Assembly: GCF_026427355.1 (NCBI RefSeq)
Contig: NZ_CP102664.1
Coordinates: 992,001 to 1,056,000 of the forward strand
Source of the DNA: Sphingobium sp. JS3065
GTDB lineage: Bacteria; Pseudomonadota; Alphaproteobacteria; Sphingomonadales; Sphingomonadaceae
Length of the DNA: 64,000 bases
Direction: 5' to 3'
This document shows positions 60,519-64,000 of the stretch, one piece after another. The notes beneath the pieces are model-generated. The model did not search any database and was not told where the DNA came from. It saw only the letters and a program-made list of their open reading frames with translations. The translations under genes were made by a program, and so were the position numbers. Numbering within the stretch: the first letter of the stretch is position 1; each line of letters begins with the position of its first letter.

Positions 60519-61832
60519 TCAGAATTTGCTCCCGGCGGTCGGCTTGATTTCGAGGGTGACGCCCTCCTGAATCACGACCACGACGTCCTTCGCCGCGCCG
60601 ACCTCGACGATCGGCCCCGCCTGACGCGCGAGATCGAGATAGAAATCCGTGAGCTTCTCGGACGATCGCGACAGGCCGCCGGCGATGCCGGCCTGTGCGG
60701 CGTCGCCCGCATCGAGCGTGCGCACCGAACCCAGCGCCGAGGTCGAGACGTCACCGACGGTGTTCTGGACCGTATCGGCGACCCCGGTGATGGTGCCGGC
60801 GATGAACGCGCGGGCGAGCGCAGCCCCGGCGCGGGTGACGACCTTGCCGGAGAGGCCCTTCTTGCCGTCGGCGTCGACGAAGAAGCCCTTGATGGGCTGG
60901 TCGACGACCGAGCGTTCGTCGAAATCGACGCAGGAGAGGCTGACCAACTGGACCTCGACCCGTTCCTTCGCGAGCGACCCGGTGGCGTTGCCGATGACGA
61001 AGCAGCCGGCGAGGTTGGCTTTGACGTCATTGGGCAGGACGGCGGGGGCTTGCACCCGCGCGATCAATGGTTCGGGATTGTTGGTCGCATCCCGGCTCGC
61101 CAGCGCATCGATCCCGGTGAGGAGCCGCGCCTTCATGAAACCAGGTGGCAAATAGATGGTCCGCGTCTTTTTTTTAGCGGCCTGTGCCCCATCGGCGGCC
61201 GCGACCGGGCTGGTCGCGGCGCCGATCGCGCCCACGGTCTTCTCGACCGGCGGGGCCGGAGGCGCGGGCGGCGCGGCAGGCGGTGAGGGCGGCTTCGCGA
61301 CGGACGGATCGATGTCACCGGTCGCGGGCGGTTCGGGAAAATCGGGAACCGAGCCGGGTATTGCCGGAGGCAGATCGCCGTCGAGCGCATGGGGCGGCGT
61401 GCCGGCGCCGGGCACGACCTTGCCTTCCTCGATGGCGGTGACGCGATCGCCGAGCAATTGCTGTCCGTCGAGGATCTTCTGGAGGTCGCCGCGCAGCTTG
61501 ACCTCGAGGCTGTCGCCGCGAAGCCCCGCGCCCATGTCGAGCTTCGAGCTGGGCGATGGCGCGGCCTGCTCGGTCTTGTTGCCGCTCGCCGTATAGAGGC
61601 CGAGCCCCAGCACGCCGATCGCGCCGGCGACGCCAAGCTGCCTTAAGCGCAGCTGCTGGCGTGCGGTCAGCGTTTGCCACCGCGTCTTGAGATCGAGCAG
61701 CGCGGGGCCGCGCGTATTCTCGCCAGAACGAGGGCGGTCCGCCTCATAGCCGTCGAGGTCGAGTTCCTCCGCGCGATCGTCAGGACCGCGCCCGCGGGGC
61801 CCGCGACCGCCGCGAGAGTCCCCGCCGCTCAT
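60519..61832 (-). CDS. traB: Conjugal transfer core-complex protein TraB (VirB10-like)
   Basis: The 437-residue protein has a charged cytoplasmic N-terminus, one membrane helix (about 68-84, GVAGAIGVLGLGLYTA), a coiled coil (VKLRGDLQKILDGQQLLGDRVTAIEEG), a Pro-rich periplasmic stretch (PSPPAAPPAPPAPP) and the TrbI/VirB10 beta-barrel domain (RTIYLPPGFMKARLLTGIDALA ... PEPLIARVQAPAVLPNDVKANLAGCFVIGNATG). It spans inner to outer membrane as the core scaffold. It overlaps traK by 4 bases. Confidence 0.93.
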   Translation of the reverse strand: MSGGDSRGGRGPRGRGPDDRAEELDLDGYEADRPRSGENTRGPALLDLKTRWQTLTARQQLRLRQLGVAGAIGVLGLGLYTASGNKTEQAAPSPSSKLDMGAGLRGDSLEVKLRGDLQKILDGQQLLGDRVTAIEEGKVVPGAGTPPHALDGDLPPAIPGSVPDFPEPPATGDIDPSVAKPPSPPAAPPAPPAPPVEKTVGAIGAATSPVAAADGAQAAKKKTRTIYLPPGFMKARLLTGIDALASRDATNNPEPLIARVQAPAVLPNDVKANLAGCFVIGNATGSLAKERVEVQLVSLSCVDFDERSVVDQPIKGFFVDADGKKGLSGKVVTRAGAALARAFIAGTITGVADTVQNTVGDVSTSALGSVRTLDAGDAAQAGIAGGLSRSSEKLTDFYLDLARQAGPIVEVGAAKDVVVVIQEGVTLEIKPTAGSKF

Positions 61833-62587
61833 TGCCCGGCTCCCCGGCGAACGACGATCAGCCGCGCGGCTTCCCCGGCCTCGATATTGCCCCGGTCGAG
61901 CGTGATCGCGAAGATGTTGGCGCCGAGCGCGCCGTCGAGAAAACCGCGTTCGTCGAGCTGCGCGCCGCCAGCGGCAGAGACCAGATATTCCGATGCCGAG
62001 AGGCCGGACCCGTCGATCTCGATCCGGCGTCGTTCCTCCAGCGTGGCGCCCGGCAGCGCCCGGAGCCGGATCGGACCTGATCGCGGCGCGACGCTGGTGA
62101 AGCTCGCCGGGATCCGGTCCTGGAGCATCGAGAGCGTGATCGAGACCGCCCGTTCTTCTTCGACCAGGGGCCCTAGCAGTTCCTCATTGGCGCGGGCGCG
62201 CTGGGGAGCACCGGGCTGGAGCAACACCGTCTGCGCCGGAATGTCCGACGGCTCGGCATAGAGCGCATAGACCGCGCCGTTGCAGGTGATGAAGAATTCG
62301 GACGGTACGGTGACGAAGCTGCGCGTCACCATCCCGGCATCGTCGATCTCGCGAACGAGGAACTTGATCCAGGCGTCCGATCCGGCACGCTCGACGGCGA
62401 TCGCCTTTTCGGCCGAAAACCTGACGTCCTCGATTTCGCCGCCCGCGCAGACGACATGGTTGATGTCGCGATTGGACAGGCGAATGGTGCTGGTTTGATC
62501 GGGCAGCGCGGTGACGGTCTGCGCCATTGAGGGCAATGGCGTGGCCAGGAGGGCGAGCGCCAACGCCCGCTTAACGGGGGTTCGCAT
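61829..62587 (-). CDS. traK: Conjugal transfer core-complex protein TraK (VirB9-like)
   Basis: The 252-residue protein has a signal peptide (MRTPVKRALALALLATPLPSMAQ) and the secretin-like TraK pattern: TSTIRLSNRDINHVVCAGGEIEDVRFSAEKAIAVERAGSDAWIKFL ... FFITCNGAVYALYAEPSDIPAQTVLL. TraK forms the outer-membrane ring with TraV and TraB. Its start lies 17 bases inside the end of traE. Confidence 0.92.
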   Translation of the reverse strand: MRTPVKRALALALLATPLPSMAQTVTALPDQTSTIRLSNRDINHVVCAGGEIEDVRFSAEKAIAVERAGSDAWIKFLVREIDDAGMVTRSFVTVPSEFFITCNGAVYALYAEPSDIPAQTVLLQPGAPQRARANEELLGPLVEEERAVSITLSMLQDRIPASFTSVAPRSGPIRLRALPGATLEERRRIEIDGSGLSASEYLVSAAGGAQLDERGFLDGALGANIFAITLDRGNIEAGEAARLIVVRRGAGQ

Positions 62588-63209
62588 CGAAATTTTCCTC
62601 GGTAAGGGCGGTCAGCCAGAAACGGCCATTGTCGATCACGTAGCGAATCCGCAGATTGCCCCGGAATTTGCGGATCACGCCGCCGATCACCCGGACCTTC
62701 TCGACCGGCACGAGTATCTCGGTCCGGGTCCAGGTCACGGGCTGATCGGGACGGATGTAGGTCGCGATCGAGAGCGTGGGGTTGTTGGCCAGTTCGTCGA
62801 GCAGCCGGTTGAGGCTGTCGCGCAGGCTGTTGTAGGTGGACGGATGCGTGATGCTCAGCAGTTCCTGGAACTGCCGGTCGGCCGAGTAGGCTGAATAGGT
62901 TCCCGAAAGCGACACGACATTGCGAGTCATCGAGCGCAGATAGGCCTCGGACGGCTCGCCGCCCGTGACATAGAGGTCGCCGCCCGCGCCGAAGGGGACG
63001 ATGACCGTCCGGGTGTTCTGGTTGGAGGTGTAGATCACCATGCCCAGCACCGCCGTGATACCGAACAGGCCGATGACGGCGAGCTTCAGCAGTCGGTTCT
63101 CCTCAAACAGGTTGCTCGCTCCCTGCAGGTAGCGGTGGATGCCATAGCTGCCGGGCTTGCCGATCAGCGGATCGCGTGGGGGTGTGTCGGGGGATTTGCG
63201 TCCGAACAT
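62571..63209 (-). CDS. traE: Conjugal transfer inner-membrane protein TraE (VirB5/8-like)
   Basis: The 212-residue protein has a membrane helix near residues 43-62 (LAVIGLFGITAVLGMVIYT) and a periplasmic domain with VIVPFGAGGDLYVTGGEPSEAYLRSMTRNVVSLSGTYSA and VRVIGGVIRKFRGNLRIRYVIDNGRFWL, the TraE family pattern. Its length matches F TraE with a short N-terminal extension. It starts 8 bases after traL. Confidence 0.91.
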   Translation of the reverse strand: MFGRKSPDTPPRDPLIGKPGSYGIHRYLQGASNLFEENRLLKLAVIGLFGITAVLGMVIYTSNQNTRTVIVPFGAGGDLYVTGGEPSEAYLRSMTRNVVSLSGTYSAYSADRQFQELLSITHPSTYNSLRDSLNRLLDELANNPTLSIATYIRPDQPVTWTRTEILVPVEKVRVIGGVIRKFRGNLRIRYVIDNGRFWLTALTEENFDANPR

Positions 63210-63217
63210 GGCCCGCC

Positions 63218-63484
63218 TCACTCGTAGAACCGGGTCTGGGTCGGACCCGGATAGTTGGACCAGCGGACAAGCCCCCAGCGCCAGGCCATGTGCGGGATGA
63301 AGCCGCGCGGCTTGGTGCGGAGCCAGGGAACGAAAAGGAGAAGACCCGCGACGAGCGCCCAACCGAGCATCCCGCCCACGATCACGGCGACGAAGATCAC
63401 CGTGATCACGAGCACGAACTCGTCCGATCCAAACCACAGGATCTGGACAGGTTTGTGCAGATATTGGGGTAGCCGCTCGTCCAC
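63218..63484 (-). CDS. traL: Conjugal transfer protein TraL
   Basis: The 88-residue protein reads MDERLPQYLHKPVQILWFGSDEFVLVITVIFVAVIVGGMLGWALVAGLLLFVPWLRTKPRGFIPHMAWRWGLVRWSNYPGPTQTRFYE. This is the TraL (VirB3-like) layout with two adjacent membrane helices and the conserved YP.P..R.F.. tail. The start is a GTG with AAGGAGGAG upstream, a strong ribosome site that may give re-initiation after the hairpin that follows traA. Confidence 0.92.
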   Translation of the reverse strand: MDERLPQYLHKPVQILWFGSDEFVLVITVIFVAVIVGGMLGWALVAGLLLFVPWLRTKPRGFIPHMAWRWGLVRWSNYPGPTQTRFYE

Positions 63485-63579
63485 GAGCCTTCTCCTCCTT
63501 GCGTCGTGACCTCCCTGCGAAGCTGGTTGAACTTCGGGGGTTGTCCCGCCAGTGCGCCTCATGCGCCCTGGCCCGTTGA

Positions 63580-63614
63580 GGTCCGCCGACCGCGCCCAGG
63601 CGCGGCGGCGGACC
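63580..63614 (-). terminator. Strong hairpin just downstream of the pilin gene
   Basis: On the minus strand GGTCCGCCG (63614-63606) pairs with CGGCGGACC (63588-63580), and inside this CGCGCC pairs with GGCGCG around a 2-base loop. That is 15 base pairs with a small asymmetric bulge. It begins 6 bases after the traA stop. No T-run follows, so it is more likely a partial terminator or an mRNA-stabilising 3' structure than a full intrinsic terminator. Confidence 0.6.
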
Positions 63615-63620
63615 AATCCG

Positions 63621-63938
63621 TCAGATGACCATTCCGAATGTCTGGAGGATCGAGTCCGCCTTGATCAGGCAGACGGCCGCCACGATGGTCGGGATGCCGA
63701 TCATGATGTTCGAGAAGAGCCTGCTCACGCCGAACAGGAAGGCCGCGACGCCGCCGACGAAGCCGAGCGGGCCTTTGACCCCTTGATTGACCACGATATC
63801 GTAGATGTCGTAGCCGAGGTCGCCGGCCGCCGGCGCCGAGAAGGCGTGAGCCCCACCGGCCCCGAGCAGCGCGAGCAGGGTTACGGGAATGCCGACATTG
63901 GCGATTGAGGCGGATTGTCTGCCGAGTGTTTTCAACAT
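63621..63938 (-). CDS. traA: Conjugative pilin precursor TraA-like
   Basis: The 105-residue protein has a long leader (cleavage after GAGGAHA, residue 32), a short acidic segment (FSAPAAGDLGYDIYDIVVNQ) and two hydrophobic helices (about 57-73 and 78-96), the layout of F-type pilin. Its place directly before traL supports the call. Mature pilin would be about 73 residues, close to F pilin's 70. GGAG lies 8 bases upstream of the ATG. A strong hairpin follows the gene. Confidence 0.82.
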   Translation of the reverse strand: MLKTLGRQSASIANVGIPVTLLALLGAGGAHAFSAPAAGDLGYDIYDIVVNQGVKGPLGFVGGVAAFLFGVSRLFSNIMIGIPTIVAAVCLIKADSILQTFGMVI

Positions 63939-64000
63939 GCACTTGCTCCAGGGAAGATGGGCCGCTCCGGGGACTGCTTGCCGGCATCGATGAGGATCGC
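63932..64000 (-). CDS. 3' end of an upstream gene, cut by the window edge
   Basis: An open frame runs in from the right edge and ends with a stop that overlaps the traA start by 7 bases. The last residues would be AILIDAGKQSPERPIFPGASAC. The overlap is like the other gene junctions of this operon, which is the only support. No family can be assigned from 22 residues. Confidence 0.28.
   Translation of the reverse strand, partial: AILIDAGKQSPERPIFPGASAC

Noticed and set aside
42712..64000. Relaxase, coupling protein or origin of transfer
   Set aside because: None of the frames shows relaxase or TraD motifs and no clear nic-type inverted repeat was seen; they must lie outside the window.

Overview
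The window looks like part of a conjugative plasmid or integrative conjugative element from an alphaproteobacterium, most likely a sphingomonad. This is inferred from the high GC content, the alphaproteobacterial character of the proteins, and an F-type (MPF_F) transfer operon packed in the way I associate with sphingomonad elements. No rRNA, tRNA, CRISPR array, replication gene, relaxase or coupling protein is visible, so plasmid and integrated element cannot be told apart here.

Positions 1-15,900 carry detoxification and metal-stress genes. A persulfide-dioxygenase-like hydrolase and a TauE/SafE exporter (sulfur handling) are followed by a methyltransferase. Next, on the minus strand, come a copper-type outer-membrane module (DUF2946 protein, OprC-like TonB-dependent receptor, TonB), a four-gene tripartite heavy-metal RND efflux operon (adaptor, pump, DUF3240, TolC-like), an OmpR-type two-component pair, a b-type cytochrome and a VIT1/CCC1 iron/manganese transporter. 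Three genes in this block (adaptor, cytochrome, VIT1/CCC1) share a near-identical 17-base direct repeat with an 11-base period, placed like a pho box. This suggests one regulon, probably run by the local two-component system.

Positions 16,300-30,300 carry envelope and energy-stress genes: an L,D-transpeptidase, a tandem universal stress protein, a phospholipase-D-type enzyme, a VTT-like membrane protein, DUF2147 and HdeD proteins, and a tightly overlapping operon phaC-like / MaoC-phosphotransacetylase / acetate kinase / outer-membrane phospholipase A. An orphan LptB-like ATPase follows.

Positions 29,500-36,800 are a TetR regulator, a 22-base imperfect palindromic operator and a divergent four-gene exporter (outer-membrane factor, HlyD adaptor, RbbA-like double ATPase/permease, second permease). 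A LuxR-type regulator with a Trp-to-Phe change in its predicted ligand pocket and an AbiEi/AbiEii toxin-antitoxin pair follow. Then comes an intact IS256-family element (32-base perfect terminal repeats, 8-base target duplication) that cuts a small sigma-region-4-like gene exactly in frame.

From 42,712 to the right edge, reading leftwards, is one translationally coupled conjugation operon: traA, traL, traE, traK, traB, traV, traC, four small unassigned membrane proteins, traW, traU, an unassigned 109-residue protein, two traN-like genes, trbC, an S26 peptidase, traF, a second thioredoxin-fold protein, traH and traG. A 35-base hairpin lies just after the pilin gene. The points most worth checking are the metal regulon, the small membrane-protein block with its shared N-terminal motif, the split traN, the pilin hairpin, the phospholipase/acyl-phosphate operon and the IS-disrupted regulator.
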